The notes: generated by a model from the sequence alone, not told the origin. A stretch of 64,000 nt of DNA from an uncultured Paracoccaceae bacterium (GCA_947493255.1 CANLQK010000003.1:124001-188000), one strand, 5' to 3'. Positions 18,435-28,578 are shown, numbered from the stretch's first letter. Made by a program: numbers and translations.

Positions 18435-18515
18435 GGTGTCAGCCTCACCCCATCGTGTTTTGATTGTTGGGCAGGGGCATGGTCGAAATTGCGCGACATA
18501 GCAGGACCCAAATTT

Positions 18516-18935
18516 ATGACGATTGAAATAAAACTGTCTGCCGCCCTTTTGATCATTCGCCTCAGCATCGCGGCGTTTTTCGGGGTTTGGGCGTCGTTGA
18601 AATTCTATCGACCGGAATGGTTCGAGAACGTCTTTACCAATTTATATGGCCTCGACTTCATCACCCGCGATATGTCCACTTATGTTGGGAGTGTGCAGGT
18701 TATGATTGCAGTGGTTTTTGCCATCGGCTTGTGGCGCACGTTTAGTTACGGCGCATTGGTTTTGATGCAAGGTGCGGGCGTTTTGGGGTCGTTTCCGAAC
18801 CTGATGAATTGGACGAGCTACCCGAACAATCTGATGTGGGCTGCTGTCCCTGCATTGGGGGCTGCGATTGCATTGTTTATCCTGCGCCATGAGGATCGCA
18901 TGTCTGTTGATGGATGGCGCAGGCAGCGCGTTTGA
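18516..18935 (+). CDS. DoxX-like integral membrane protein
   Basis: A 139-aa protein with four hydrophobic segments. RLSIAAFFGVWASLKFYRPEWF and the later MQGAGVLGSFPNLMNW give the overall shape of the DoxX/SURF4-like superfamily of small four-helix membrane proteins. The start ATG 18516 is preceded by AGGA; the longer frame upstream adds only atypical residues. Function is unknown; a link to the preceding esterase is not evident. Confidence 0.55.
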   Translation: MTIEIKLSAALLIIRLSIAAFFGVWASLKFYRPEWFENVFTNLYGLDFITRDMSTYVGSVQVMIAVVFAIGLWRTFSYGALVLMQGAGVLGSFPNLMNWTSYPNNLMWAAVPALGAAIALFILRHEDRMSVDGWRRQRV

Positions 18936-19008
18936 GCCTGTTTTTTCACGCGTGATGTTACGTTTGGCTATCGCGAAATGGCGTGGCGATTTCGAATTTT
19001 TCCTGAAT

Positions 19009-19024
19009 TGATTGACGTCAATCA
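19009..19024. promoter_or_regulatory. perfect 16-bp palindrome, candidate LacI-family operator
   Basis: TGATTGACGTCAATCA is its own reverse complement, has a central CG and lies 60 bases before the LacI-family gene. Central-CG palindromes of this size are typical operators for that family. Autoregulation and control of the downstream sugar genes is inferred. I found no second copy in front of xylA, xylB or the GH13 gene. Confidence 0.6.
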
Positions 19025-19084
19025 TTTTTGACGGAATACTGTGACTCGCCGTTACGTTCTTTGGGGCGGACAAAGGGGGGCGTG

Positions 19085-20122
19085 GTGAAAAATCCAACAC
19101 TAAGTGATGTCGCCCAATTGGCAGGGGTGAGTTATGCGACGGCTGATCGTGTGCTTAACCGGCGCGGGAACGTCGCGGCCAAGTCCGTTGATAAGGTTGA
19201 ACGGGCGGTCGAGGAACTGGGCTACGTGCGCAACGTTTCTGCGGCGAAACTATCGCGCAATAGCCAACAGAAACTGGCATTTGTGTTGCCGGACAGATCG
19301 CACAAATTTTTCGCCAGAATGAACGCACAGCTTGAGCGGGCGATGCCGAACCTTAAGGTCGCACAAATGACCTGCGACGTTATCGAATTTGCGGCATTCG
19401 AGGCGGGGGCGTTGCGGGCGGCTTTGGCCGGACTTGTTGGGCAAGGGTACGGCGGGGTTGCATTTGTTGGGCAAGGCGCAGATGGCGCGCTTGATGTATT
19501 GGCAGCCCTGCGCGGCGAGGGCGTAAAGCTGGTTGCCTTGGTGTCTGACAGCCCTGCTGGTAGTCGCGACTCCTACATTGGCATCGACAATTTGAAGGCG
19601 GGCCGCGCTGCGGCGCGGTTGGTGGGCATGGCACACCGAAATGTAGCCGGCCAAGCGATTGTGTTGGCAGGGTCAATGGATTTGCGGGACCATGTTGACC
19701 GTGTTGCGGGCTTTCAAGATGTGCTGAAGGCCGACTTCCCAAACATCCAAGTGGCACATGTCATCGAAACCAAAGATCGATCTTCTATCGCGCGCGAAAA
19801 ACTTCGTGCGGCGTTAAAAGAGACCACAAACGTGACAGCCATTTACAATGCTGCGGGCGGGCAAGAAGGCGTCATCGATGTGCTCCGTCGTTTTGTCGAC
19901 CCGGAACAGGTGTTTTGCATCGGGCATGAATTGATCGGCCCCATTCGGCGGGCTTTGGAAAGCGGGATCGTGGACATTGTGATCGACCAGCTTCCGGAGC
20001 TGGAGGTGAACCGCGCGGTGGCCCTGTTGCAGTCGCTTGTAGACGAGTTGCCCCCGCCCCCGTTTCCCGAACTCGTTCCCGCAATTTACATGCGTGACAA
20101 CCTACCAACTGAAGACTTCTGA
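19085..20122 (+). CDS. LacI-family transcriptional regulator
   Basis: The N-terminal helix-turn-helix and hinge are clear: [23 protein letters not shown] followed by [20 protein letters not shown]. Residues about 60-345 form a periplasmic-binding-protein-like sensor domain ([35 protein letters not shown]). The start is GTG 19085, with AAGGGGGG a few bases upstream. It precedes xylA by 19 bases and probably represses or activates the sugar genes, sensing a sugar or sugar derivative. Length 345 aa is normal. Confidence 0.9.
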   Translation: MKNPTLSDVAQLAGVSYATADRVLNRRGNVAAKSVDKVERAVEELGYVRNVSAAKLSRNSQQKLAFVLPDRSHKFFARMNAQLERAMPNLKVAQMTCDVIEFAAFEAGALRAALAGLVGQGYGGVAFVGQGADGALDVLAALRGEGVKLVALVSDSPAGSRDSYIGIDNLKAGRAAARLVGMAHRNVAGQAIVLAGSMDLRDHVDRVAGFQDVLKADFPNIQVAHVIETKDRSSIAREKLRAALKETTNVTAIYNAAGGQEGVIDVLRRFVDPEQVFCIGHELIGPIRRALESGIVDIVIDQLPELEVNRAVALLQSLVDELPPPPFPELVPAIYMRDNLPTEDF

Positions 20123-20141
20123 ATTCAACGGAGAGAACGAT

Positions 20142-21437
20142 ATGGCACATTTTTTCGACGGTATTGAAGGGCTTCGATTTGATCCTGCCAGCACGGGCAC
20201 GGCGTTTCGGCATTACAACCCAGACGAAATCGTGTTGGGCAAGCGTATGGAAGACCATCTGCGGTTTGCCGTGGCCTATTGGCATTCGTTTGCATGGCCT
20301 GGGGGGGACCCTTTTGGCGGGCAAACATTCGATCGCCCATGGTTCGGTGACACGATGGAGTTGGCAAAGCTAAAGGCCGATGTGGCCTTTGAGATGTTCG
20401 ATTTGCTTGGGGTACCGTATTTTTGTTGGCACGATGCAGACATCCGGCCCGAAGGCGCGACATTTGCCGAAAGCCGCCGCAATTTCGAAGAGATTATCGA
20501 CTACTTCGAAGGCAAGATGGAGGCGTGCAAGACCAAACTGTTGTGGGGCACCGCGAACCTGTTCAGCCATCGTCGGTTTATGTCTGGTGCGGCGACCAAT
20601 CCGGACCCTGACATATTCGCATGGTCGGCTGCGACGGTGAAATTGTGTATGGATGCGACCCATAAGCTCGGTGGTGAAAACTACGTGCTTTGGGGCGGGC
20701 GCGAAGGGTACGAAACCCTGTTGAACACCGACTTGAAACGTGAACGTCAGCAAGCGGGTCGGTTCCTGCAAATGGCTGTCGAATACAAGCACAAGATTGG
20801 GTTCAAGGGCGCCATTCTGGTCGAGCCAAAGCCGCAAGAGCCAAGCAAGCATCAATACGATTTCGATGTGGCGACGGTGTACGGGTTCCTGAAAGAGTTC
20901 GGCCTTGAGGGCGAGGTTCAGATGAACATTGAACAAGGGCATGCGATTTTGGCGGGGCATTCGTTTGAGCATGAATTGGCATTGGCATCATCGTTGGGGC
21001 TTTTCGGATCTATCGATATGAACAGAAACGACTATCAATCTGGTTGGGATACGGACCAGTTTCCGAACAACGTCCCCGAGGTGGCCTTGGCCTATTACGA
21101 GGTTCTGAAGGCTGGTGGGTTCACAACCGGCGGGACGAACTTTGATGCGAAACTGCGGCGCCAGTCGCTTGACCCTGTTGATTTGATTGCTGGCCATGCA
21201 GGGGCGATGGACGTTTGTGCACGCGGGTTTAAGGCCGCCGCCGCGATGATGGAAGACGGCACGTTAGAAGCGATGCGGGCCGAACGATACGCAGGGTGGG
21301 AGAAGGACGCATCACAGGCGATGCTACAAAGCGATTTTGCAAGCATTGCGGCACGGGTCGAGGACAGCGGGATCGATCCGCAGCCGACATCTGGGCGTCA
21401 GGAAATTTTGGAAAACATTGTGAACCGTTTCGTTTGA
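20142..21437 (+). CDS. xylA: xylose isomerase
   Basis: XylA interconverts D-xylose and D-xylulose. The metal and substrate residues sit in the expected motifs: [12 protein letters not shown] near residue 97 (catalytic His), [16 protein letters not shown] near 185, [18 protein letters not shown] near 227 and [20 protein letters not shown] near 290. Length 431 aa matches type-II xylose isomerases. The ATG 20142 has GGAG upstream; the longer frame upstream overlaps the regulator gene. It starts a run of closely spaced genes with the epimerase, oxidoreductase and xylB. Confidence 0.96.
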   Translation: MAHFFDGIEGLRFDPASTGTAFRHYNPDEIVLGKRMEDHLRFAVAYWHSFAWPGGDPFGGQTFDRPWFGDTMELAKLKADVAFEMFDLLGVPYFCWHDADIRPEGATFAESRRNFEEIIDYFEGKMEACKTKLLWGTANLFSHRRFMSGAATNPDPDIFAWSAATVKLCMDATHKLGGENYVLWGGREGYETLLNTDLKRERQQAGRFLQMAVEYKHKIGFKGAILVEPKPQEPSKHQYDFDVATVYGFLKEFGLEGEVQMNIEQGHAILAGHSFEHELALASSLGLFGSIDMNRNDYQSGWDTDQFPNNVPEVALAYYEVLKAGGFTTGGTNFDAKLRRQSLDPVDLIAGHAGAMDVCARGFKAAAAMMEDGTLEAMRAERYAGWEKDASQAMLQSDFASIAARVEDSGIDPQPTSGRQEILENIVNRFV

Positions 21438-21459
21438 AACGGGCTGAGGAGGAAAGACC

Positions 21460-22515
21460 ATGAAAACCATCAAGGGACCGGCGTTATTTTTGGCGCAGTT
21501 TGCAGGTGATGAAGCACCGTTCAATACATGGGACGGGATTACCAAGTGGGCCGCAGATTGCGGGTACAAGGGCGTGCAGGTTCCCAGTTGGGACGCGCGA
21601 TTTATTGATTTGGCCAAAGCGGCGGACAGCAAAGATTATTGCGACGAATTTAAGGGGCAGGCGGCCGCGAACGGCATCGAAGTGACCGAACTGTCGACCC
21701 ATTTGCAGGGGCAATTGGTTGCCGTACACCCAGCCTATGATACGGCGTTCGATGGGTTCGCGGCACCAAACGTCCAAGGCAACCCGAAGGCACGTCAGGA
21801 ATGGGCGGTTGATCAGGTTAAGAAAGCGCTGACGGCGTCCAAGCACATGGGGATCGGGGCGCATGCAACGTTTTCTGGCGCGTTGGCGTGGCCGTATGTT
21901 TACCCGTGGCCACAGCGGCCCGCCGGATTGGTGGAAACCGCGTTTGACGAATTGGCGAAACGTTGGTTGCCTATTTTGAACCATGCAGAAGATTGTGGCG
22001 TTGACGTGTGTTACGAAATTCACCCGGGCGAGGACCTGCACGACGGTGTCACCTACGAGATGTTCTTGGAACGCACGGGCAACCATGACCGCGCATGTAT
22101 GTTGTACGATCCGTCGCACTACGTGCTTCAATGCCTCGATTACCTAGATAACATCGACATCTACAAAGACCGTATTCGCATGTTCCACGTGAAGGATGCG
22201 GAGTTTAACCCGACGGGCCGTCAGGGCGTTTATTCGGGCTACCAACCTTGGGTCGATCGCGCTGGGCGGTTCCGGTCATTGGGGGACGGGCAGGTCGATT
22301 TCGCAGCGATCTTTGCGAAAATGGCGGCAAACGATTTTGACGGCTGGGCTGTCGTTGAATGGGAATGTGCGATCAAACATCCTGAAGATGGTGCGCGCGA
22401 AGGTGCGCAGTTTGTCAAAGATCACATCATTCGCGTGACCGAACGGGCCTTTGATGACTTCGCAGATGGCGGCACAGATCAGGCTGCGAACCGCAAAATG
22501 TTGGGGATCGACTGA
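21460..22515 (+). CDS. sugar phosphate isomerase/epimerase (TIM barrel)
   Basis: A 351-aa AP-endonuclease-2-like TIM barrel. Metal-binding positions are visible: VCYEIHPGEDLHDG near 185, CMLYDPSHYVLQ near 213, RMFHVKDAEFNP near 238 and AVVEWECAIKHP near 291. Relatives isomerise or epimerise free or keto sugars and cyclitols, as in IolE/IolI-like or 3-keto-sugar enzymes. RBS GAGGAGG precedes the ATG. Its last base overlaps the ATG of the oxidoreductase gene, so the two are coupled and probably act on the same sugar, separate from simple xylose catabolism. Confidence 0.85.
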   Translation: MKTIKGPALFLAQFAGDEAPFNTWDGITKWAADCGYKGVQVPSWDARFIDLAKAADSKDYCDEFKGQAAANGIEVTELSTHLQGQLVAVHPAYDTAFDGFAAPNVQGNPKARQEWAVDQVKKALTASKHMGIGAHATFSGALAWPYVYPWPQRPAGLVETAFDELAKRWLPILNHAEDCGVDVCYEIHPGEDLHDGVTYEMFLERTGNHDRACMLYDPSHYVLQCLDYLDNIDIYKDRIRMFHVKDAEFNPTGRQGVYSGYQPWVDRAGRFRSLGDGQVDFAAIFAKMAANDFDGWAVVEWECAIKHPEDGAREGAQFVKDHIIRVTERAFDDFADGGTDQAANRKMLGID

Positions 22516-23651
22516 TGACACGTATTCGTTTGGGGATGGTTGGCGGCGGCAATGACGCCTTTATTGGTGGCGTACACCGGATTGCGGCCCGCATTGATGG
22601 TCGGTTTGATTTGGTGGCCGGGGCACTGTCGTCGACACCAGAAAAATCAGAGGCAAGCGCCAAGGCGCTAGGAATACCACGGTCATACGGCAGTTTTGCC
22701 GAGATGGCCGAGGCTGAAGCTGCGCGCGAAGACGGCATTGAGGCCGTGAGCATTGTGACCCCAAATCACGTGCACTTCGCCGCCGCGCAAGCATTTTTGG
22801 ACAAGGGCATTCATGTGATCTGTGACAAGCCGTTGACGTCTACGATGGACGACGCGGCAAAGATGGAACTGGCGGTTGCGTCGTCGGACGCGTTGTTTGT
22901 GCTGACCCACAATTACACGGGCTACCCGATGATCCGGCAGGCGCGCGCGATGGTCGCTGCGGGCGAGCTGGGTGACATCCGTGTCGTTCAGGCGGAGTAT
23001 CCGCAGGATTGGCTGGCCAGTCCGATGGAGAACGAAGGGTTAAAGCAGGCGGAATGGCGCACCGACCCGAGCCGGTCTGGTGCGGGTGGGTCTGTCGGTG
23101 ACATTGGCACCCACGCGCATAACCTTGCCTGTTTTGTCAGCGGGTTACGCGTTGAAAGTTTGGCGGCAGATTTGCAGGCGTTTGGGGCGGGGCGGACGTT
23201 GGACGACAACGCACACGTCATGTTGCGTTTCAATGGCGGAGCACGCGGAATGTTGTGGTCGTCGCAGGTTGCACCGGGCAACGAGAACGCGTTGAAGCTG
23301 CGGATCTATGGCAGCAAAGGCGGGATTGAGTGGTCGCAAGAAGACCCCAATTATTTGTGGTTCACTCCGCTTGGGGAACCCAAACGCCTGATCACCCGTG
23401 GTGGGGCTGGCGCAAATGATGCGGCCGCCGCAGTGAGCCGGATTCCGGGGGGCCACCCCGAGGGGTACCTTGAAGGGTTTGCGACCATTTACAACGAGGC
23501 CGCGGATGCCATTCGTGCTGTCCAATCGGGCACCGCGCGTGACGCGGCGATGGGGCAGTTGCCCGGCATCGCAGCTGGCATGGCAGGCATGGCATTTATC
23601 AACGCATGTGTAACGTCGTCTGCTGACGACGCGGCGTGGGTAACTGTTTAA
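22515..23651 (+). CDS. Gfo/Idh/MocA-family oxidoreductase
   Basis: An N-terminal NAD(P)-binding Rossmann fold (RLGMVGGGNDAFIGGVHR) is followed by the EKPL-like motif variant ICDKPLT near residue 100, with the conserved lysine. The C-terminal alpha/beta domain has GGSVGDIGTHAHNLACFVSG with the catalytic Asp/His pair. The family oxidises or reduces sugars and cyclitols with NAD(P). The start overlaps the stop of the epimerase gene (ATGA). Position between xylA and xylB suggests a side branch feeding a rare sugar or inositol-like compound into the pathway. Confidence 0.88.
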   Translation: MTRIRLGMVGGGNDAFIGGVHRIAARIDGRFDLVAGALSSTPEKSEASAKALGIPRSYGSFAEMAEAEAAREDGIEAVSIVTPNHVHFAAAQAFLDKGIHVICDKPLTSTMDDAAKMELAVASSDALFVLTHNYTGYPMIRQARAMVAAGELGDIRVVQAEYPQDWLASPMENEGLKQAEWRTDPSRSGAGGSVGDIGTHAHNLACFVSGLRVESLAADLQAFGAGRTLDDNAHVMLRFNGGARGMLWSSQVAPGNENALKLRIYGSKGGIEWSQEDPNYLWFTPLGEPKRLITRGGAGANDAAAAVSRIPGGHPEGYLEGFATIYNEAADAIRAVQSGTARDAAMGQLPGIAAGMAGMAFINACVTSSADDAAWVTV

Positions 23652-23714
23652 CCGTGAACAAAAACGTCCGGTCCGCACGGGTGGGCTGGACGCAATTAAG
23701 TTAGGCGCAATCAT

Positions 23715-25136
23715 ATGTTTCTAGGTTTGGATTTGGGTACATCGGGGGTGAAGGCCCTTTTGGTGGACGACGCGCAGGCGGTTATCGCGGAAGGCGCGGC
23801 TGCGTTGACGGTTGAACGGCCCCATTCTGGGTGGTCTGAACAAGACCCTGACAGCTGGATTGGCGCGTGTAAGGCGGCCATCGCGGCTGTGCGTGACCGT
23901 GCCCCAACAGAATTTGCAGCGCTTAAGGGGATTGGCGTGTCAGGCCAAATGCATGGTGCAACCTTGCTAGACGAAAACGACCGCCCGTTGCGACCTGCCA
24001 TTTTGTGGAACGATGGTCGGTCTGAGGTTGAATGTGGTGTGTTGGAAGGTCGCGCTGATTTTCGCGGGATTGGCGGGAACATTGTTATGGCGGGGTTCAC
24101 TGCACCTAAGTTGGAATGGGTGCGCCAGCACGAACCAGACATCTTTGCCAAAACACGCAAGGTATTGTTGCCCAAGGATTATGTCGGGTTGTGGCTGACA
24201 GGGCGGCATATGTCGGAAATGTCTGATGCGGCAGGGACACTGTGGTTGGATGTTGCCAAACGCGATTGGTCGGACAGTTTGCTTGGCGCGACAGGACTAA
24301 CCCGCGATCATGTGCCCGACCTTGTGGAAGGGTCTGAACAGGCCGGTATGTTGCGCGCTGAATTAGCGGCAGAGTGGGGCGTGAGCAACGTAGGTGTCGC
24401 AGGCGGGGCAGGCGATAATGCCGCGACGGCCTGTGGGCTGGGCATTACAACGCCGGGTGATGCGTTTATTTCTGTTGGCACGTCGGGTGTTTTGTTCACA
24501 ACGACCGATCATTTTGCGTCCAATACCGAAGGCGCGGTGCATAGTTTTTGCCATGCGGTTCCAGAGACGTGGCATCAGATGGGGGTTATTTTGTCGGCGG
24601 CTGATAGCCTGAACTGGTTGTCACAGATCACAGGGCAATCGCCCCAACAGTTAACGGGTTTGGTTGATGACATTCCAAACGGGGCGTCGCCCGCTTTGTT
24701 TTTGCCGTATCTTTCCGGCGAACGCACGCCACACAATGCGCCCAACGCGACGGCCAGTTTTCTGGGCCTAAAGCGCGAACATGGTGTTCGTGAAATGGCC
24801 CAGGCCGTTTTGGAAGGCGTTGCATTTGCGTTGAATGATTGCCGGAGCGCGATTGAAACCAGCGGGGCGTCGTTGTCATCTGCTTGGGTTGCCGGTGGTG
24901 GAAGCCAGTCGAACACGTGGCTTAACATCATCGCGGCGGCCACAGGTTTGACGCTCAAAGTGCCCGACAGCGGGGCCCAAGGGGCGGCGTTGGGGGCCGC
25001 ACGATTGGCAATGGCCTCGACGGGGGCAACCGATGTGTTTTCGGCCCCATCGGTGTCGGCGGTCGTTGAGCCCGACCATGCCCTGATGCAGGCGTACAAA
25101 GAGCGGCAAGTGGAGTTTCGTGCGGCCTATTCCTAG
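23715..25136 (+). CDS. xylB: xylulokinase
   Basis: XylB phosphorylates D-xylulose to xylulose 5-phosphate. The FGGY-kinase pattern is complete: LGLDLGTSGVKALLVDD at the N-terminus, GVSGQMHGATLLDEN near 75, ILWNDGRSE near 96, KDYVGLWLTG, GAGDNAATACGLG near 232 and the C-terminal WVAGGGSQSNTWLNI. Length 473 aa is normal. It closes the xyl gene run; the stop overlaps the stop of the convergent GH13 gene by four bases, leaving no room for a separate terminator. Confidence 0.95.
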   Translation: MFLGLDLGTSGVKALLVDDAQAVIAEGAAALTVERPHSGWSEQDPDSWIGACKAAIAAVRDRAPTEFAALKGIGVSGQMHGATLLDENDRPLRPAILWNDGRSEVECGVLEGRADFRGIGGNIVMAGFTAPKLEWVRQHEPDIFAKTRKVLLPKDYVGLWLTGRHMSEMSDAAGTLWLDVAKRDWSDSLLGATGLTRDHVPDLVEGSEQAGMLRAELAAEWGVSNVGVAGGAGDNAATACGLGITTPGDAFISVGTSGVLFTTTDHFASNTEGAVHSFCHAVPETWHQMGVILSAADSLNWLSQITGQSPQQLTGLVDDIPNGASPALFLPYLSGERTPHNAPNATASFLGLKREHGVREMAQAVLEGVAFALNDCRSAIETSGASLSSAWVAGGGSQSNTWLNIIAAATGLTLKVPDSGAQGAALGAARLAMASTGATDVFSAPSVSAVVEPDHALMQAYKERQVEFRAAYS

Positions 25137-26893
25137 GCCGCGTTTGTGATCCAGCGGCATTGGTAGGGGGCCATTGTGATGTCGCCTGTACCAATGTGGT
25201 CGCCTGACAAAAGGTCGACCCAAGTCGAATCTGCGATCAGGTTGAGTGATGAATTTTCAATCGTCACAGTTTCGTCGCTGACGTTGTGCAAGGCGAAGAT
25301 AGATTGGTGCCGATCAAGGCTTTGGCGCCAAATGCCGAGCACACGATCATCGACTGTGGGCAGGGTGAACTGGGTCGCGTTCGGGTGGAACGCTGCCTGT
25401 CCGCGCCGCAATTCCAAACGACGGCTCAGCTGTCCTAAAACCTGACTGTGGATGCTGCCGGGGTTCGCTAGTTCGGCGCGCAATTTGTCATAATCCCAAA
25501 CATGCCGATTGATAGCGCGGTTCATGCCGCGGCGTTCGACAGCGTCATGATCGTTCGGGGTTCCTAACAAAGAATGGATGTAGAACGCCGGAATACCTTC
25601 CAGCGACATCACGATTGTCTGCGAACAGACGAACCGTGCGAGGTGGTAACCATCAGCACCTTTGACGGTCTCTTTGGTGGCCTCAAAGAAGGTGGTGTTC
25701 AGCTCGTAAGGCGCTTCGCCGCCATCGGGAAGGGCGCGCATTGATACCAGCCCGCCAATGTCGCGGACCTTGTCGATGACGACCTTTTGGTCAGCGTCAC
25801 TTAGCAAGCCTTCGACGGGGCGCATTCCGATGCCGTCGTGGCTGGCGGTGAAGTTGAGATAGGCACAGCCAAGCGGTGCCGGTGGCATCGCGCGTTGCCA
25901 TTTGGCCAAATGCTGCGCAGTTCCGGTCATCATCGCGTGCAAGATTAATGGCGGCAGCGGGAAGTTGTAGATGACGTGAGCTTCGTCGCGGTCACCGAAA
26001 TAGCTTAGGTTTTCGGCCTTTGGCACATTGGTTTCGGTTAACAACACAACGGGCTCGACCTCGTGGTCGCATAGTAGGCGCATCAGTTTCACAACCGCAT
26101 GGGTTTGGGGCAGGTGGATTGAGGGCGAACCCGCCTCTTTCCACAAGAATGCGACAGCGTCCAAACGGATGGTTTGCACCCCGTTTTCAATGTGGAGGCG
26201 GATGATCCGAAGAAATTCCAACAGCACTTCGGGATTGCGGAAATCTACATCGATCTGGTCGTGGCTGAACGTACACCAAACGTGGCGTTTGCCCATGGCG
26301 GTGTCGACCTCTTGCAGCAATGGCGTGGTGCGAGGGCGCACGACCATAGACAGGTCTTCGTCTGGGGAGGCTTCGAAAAAGAATTTGTCGTAGGGTTCTT
26401 GGCCCTGACGGTAGGCATTAAACCAACGGCCTTGGCTGGACACGTGGTTCAGCACCAAATCGGACATCAGTTTGAAGTCTTTCGCGATGCGGTTGATGTC
26501 GGGCCAATCGCCAAGTTGCGGATTTACAGCGCGAAAGTCAGATACGGCGAACCCATCATCGGATGTGAACGGGAAGAATGGCAATATATGCACTCCGTTC
26601 ACAACGCCCTTTAGGTTGCTGACAAGAAAATCGTGCAGCACGTCCAAAGGTTTATGAACCCCGTCCTTGAGCGAATTGCCGTAAGTGATGAGGAGCGCGT
26701 CGTTTTGGGACCACATCGTATTTCCCGGAACTCGACCGCGGCGGCGCACGCGCTTACCGTCCGGCCAGAACGCTTCGATAACCTGCTTGGTCAGGTTATC
26801 GATATCTGCATCTGGGTAAATTACTGCCAGATAGTCACTGAGCCCGCGTTTAAGCTGGGCAAGTTCGGGGTTTGGTTTGTTTTCATTTGCCAT
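25133..26893 (-). CDS. GH13_18-type sucrose/glucosylglycerate phosphorylase-like enzyme
   Basis: The catalytic triad of GH13 is present: nucleophile in TIRLDAVAFLWKEAG, acid/base in LLTETNVPKAENLSYFG, and transition-state Asp in FTASHDGIGMRP. WKEAGSPSIHLPQTH and DEAHVIYNFPLPPL resemble the glucosylglycerate/sucrose-6-phosphate phosphorylase branch more than the bifidobacterial sucrose phosphorylases of about 500 aa; this protein has 586. The family cleaves an alpha-glucoside with phosphate to give glucose 1-phosphate. No signal peptide, so cytoplasmic. It faces the xyl genes; the substrate is unproven. Confidence 0.8.
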   Translation of the reverse strand: MANENKPNPELAQLKRGLSDYLAVIYPDADIDNLTKQVIEAFWPDGKRVRRRGRVPGNTMWSQNDALLITYGNSLKDGVHKPLDVLHDFLVSNLKGVVNGVHILPFFPFTSDDGFAVSDFRAVNPQLGDWPDINRIAKDFKLMSDLVLNHVSSQGRWFNAYRQGQEPYDKFFFEASPDEDLSMVVRPRTTPLLQEVDTAMGKRHVWCTFSHDQIDVDFRNPEVLLEFLRIIRLHIENGVQTIRLDAVAFLWKEAGSPSIHLPQTHAVVKLMRLLCDHEVEPVVLLTETNVPKAENLSYFGDRDEAHVIYNFPLPPLILHAMMTGTAQHLAKWQRAMPPAPLGCAYLNFTASHDGIGMRPVEGLLSDADQKVVIDKVRDIGGLVSMRALPDGGEAPYELNTTFFEATKETVKGADGYHLARFVCSQTIVMSLEGIPAFYIHSLLGTPNDHDAVERRGMNRAINRHVWDYDKLRAELANPGSIHSQVLGQLSRRLELRRGQAAFHPNATQFTLPTVDDRVLGIWRQSLDRHQSIFALHNVSDETVTIENSSLNLIADSTWVDLLSGDHIGTGDITMAPYQCRWITNAA

Positions 26894-27129
26894 ACGCAGA
26901 AAAAATCACGGTCTTGATGGGAAAACAAATACATACGACGCGTTAGGTGACTGATTAATGTGATCGGGAATCTCGAAGTTTTTAAAGTGATTGTTTTGTA
27001 TGCATGTCGCCTATCTATTTAGCGAAGAGGTCTGTTGGTGAGGGGCGAGCATGATGAGAGAAATGGCGTTTCGTGATGAGCATGAAAGAATCTGTTAGCC
27101 GTGGTCACCGGATTAAGGGTGGATTGAGA

Positions 27130-27960
27130 ATGCTGGACGCAACTGACGTTCAAAAAACGCGACAGAGCGCGGCGCAGCCTCGCGCACGCGGCACCGCCCA
27201 TGTTAGTGTTAAGGCGTTTGGTGGACGCACAGTTTTGGATGACCTGCACCAAGCGGGATCTTTGAAGGTTGTTTTTCCACGGACCACAGGCGCGTCTTTG
27301 CAGGCTGTAACAGTCAATACAGCCGGCGGAATTACCGGTGGCGACCAGTTTAGTGCCACCTTTGAAGCGCGGTGTGATACGGCCCTGACTGTCACAACCC
27401 AAGCAGCTGAACGCGCCTATGCAGCCAAAAACGAAGTCGGGCGTTTGACCACGACCCTTCGTGTCGCTGCGGGTGGTACGCTTAATTGGTTGCCGCAAGA
27501 AACCATTCTGTTCGAAGCATCGCATTTCGCACGCCAGATGACGGTCGACGTTGAAGAGGGCGGCAAGCTGTTGTTTGTTGAACCGCTGGTTTTTGGCCGG
27601 ACAGCGCATGGTGAGACATTGGGGAATGTGGCGTTTCGCGATACCGTCAAAATCAACCGCAACGGCGCGCCCCTGTTTCATGATGCGATGACATTGAACG
27701 GTGAGGTAACAGCGCATATGGCGCGCACCGCTCATGGCGCTGGGGCGTTTGCATCTGTTGTTTGTGTGGCACCTGATGCCGAAGCGCATTTGCCAAAAAT
27801 CCGCACCCTTTTGCCCCGCCTTGGTGGGGCCAGCCTACTGCAGCCTGATGTTTTACATGTCCGGCTGTTGGCGCAGGACAGTTTTGTTTTGCGCCAAAAC
27901 CTTATACCAATTCTGGACGTATTGAATACGGACCCCTTACCCCGAGCTTGGATGATTTAG
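27130..27960 (+). CDS. ureD: urease accessory protein UreD
   Basis: UreD binds apo-urease and with UreF and UreG carries out GTP-dependent nickel insertion. Family motifs are ARGTAHVSVKAFGGRTVLDDLHQAGSLK (in part), NTAGGITGGDQFS, TQAAERAY and LNWLPQETILFE. Starting at ATG 27130 gives 276 aa, the usual length; GTG 27073 or ATG 27076 upstream are alternatives. The stop TAG is followed without gap by the ureA ATG. The 240-base gap before it holds the divergent promoters for this operon and the GH13 gene, in which I recognise no specific operator. Confidence 0.92.
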   Translation: MLDATDVQKTRQSAAQPRARGTAHVSVKAFGGRTVLDDLHQAGSLKVVFPRTTGASLQAVTVNTAGGITGGDQFSATFEARCDTALTVTTQAAERAYAAKNEVGRLTTTLRVAAGGTLNWLPQETILFEASHFARQMTVDVEEGGKLLFVEPLVFGRTAHGETLGNVAFRDTVKINRNGAPLFHDAMTLNGEVTAHMARTAHGAGAFASVVCVAPDAEAHLPKIRTLLPRLGGASLLQPDVLHVRLLAQDSFVLRQNLIPILDVLNTDPLPRAWMI

Positions 27961-28263
27961 ATGCAACTGACCCCTCGTGAAAAAGACAAACTCCTTATTT
28001 CCATGGCTGCCGAGGTCGCCCGAAAACGGCTGGCGCGCGGCGTGAAGCTGAACCACCCCGAAGCCATCGCGCTGATCACCGATGCGGTGGTCGAAGGCGC
28101 GCGCGACGGGCGGTCCGTCGCGGAAATGATGGAGGCCGGCGCGCAGGTGATCACCCGTGATCAATGCATGGAAGGCATCCCCGAAATGATCCACGATGTT
28201 CAGGTCGAGGCGACGTTCCCAGATGGAACCAAGCTTGTCACTGTCCACAACCCGATCCGATAG
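27961..28263 (+). CDS. ureA: urease gamma subunit
   Basis: The 100-residue small subunit is essentially full family length: [25 protein letters not shown] at the start, [21 protein letters not shown], and [20 protein letters not shown] at the end. It packs against UreC and UreB in the cytoplasmic urease that hydrolyses urea to ammonia and carbamate. It abuts ureD and precedes ureB by nine bases that contain AGGAGG. Confidence 0.98.
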   Translation: MQLTPREKDKLLISMAAEVARKRLARGVKLNHPEAIALITDAVVEGARDGRSVAEMMEAGAQVITRDQCMEGIPEMIHDVQVEATFPDGTKLVTVHNPIR

Positions 28264-28272
28264 GAGGCGCAC

Positions 28273-28578
28273 ATGATACCTGGTGAAGTTATAACCGCTG
28301 AGGGTGATTTGATCCTCAATGAAGGCGTCGAGGCGATCACGGTAATGGTGGCCAATACAGGCGACCGGCCTGTGCAGGTCGGGTCGCACTACCATTTTGC
28401 GGAAAGCAATTCGGCGTTGGATTTTGACCGTGACGCCGCGCGGGGCATGCGGTTGGACATCGCGGCTGGTACGGCCGTGCGTTTTGAACCGGGGCAACGC
28501 CGTGAAGTGAACCTGATCCCCGTCGGCGGGGCACGTAAAATATTCGGATTTAACCAAGCTGTGATGGGCGAGCTTTGA
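28273..28578 (+). CDS. ureB: urease beta subunit
   Basis: A 101-aa subunit with the family pattern: [64 protein letters not shown] and RKIFGFN. The strong RBS AGGAGG lies just upstream. Its end overlaps the TTG start of the small unknown gene that separates it from ureC, an arrangement unlike the standard ureABC order. Confidence 0.98.
   Translation: MIPGEVITAEGDLILNEGVEAITVMVANTGDRPVQVGSHYHFAESNSALDFDRDAARGMRLDIAAGTAVRFEPGQRREVNLIPVGGARKIFGFNQAVMGEL

Noticed and set aside
18431-18448. Perfect GTGAGG/CCTCAC hairpin over the esterase stop codon
   Set aside because: No U tract follows, so it does not qualify as a rho-independent terminator; it may be chance.
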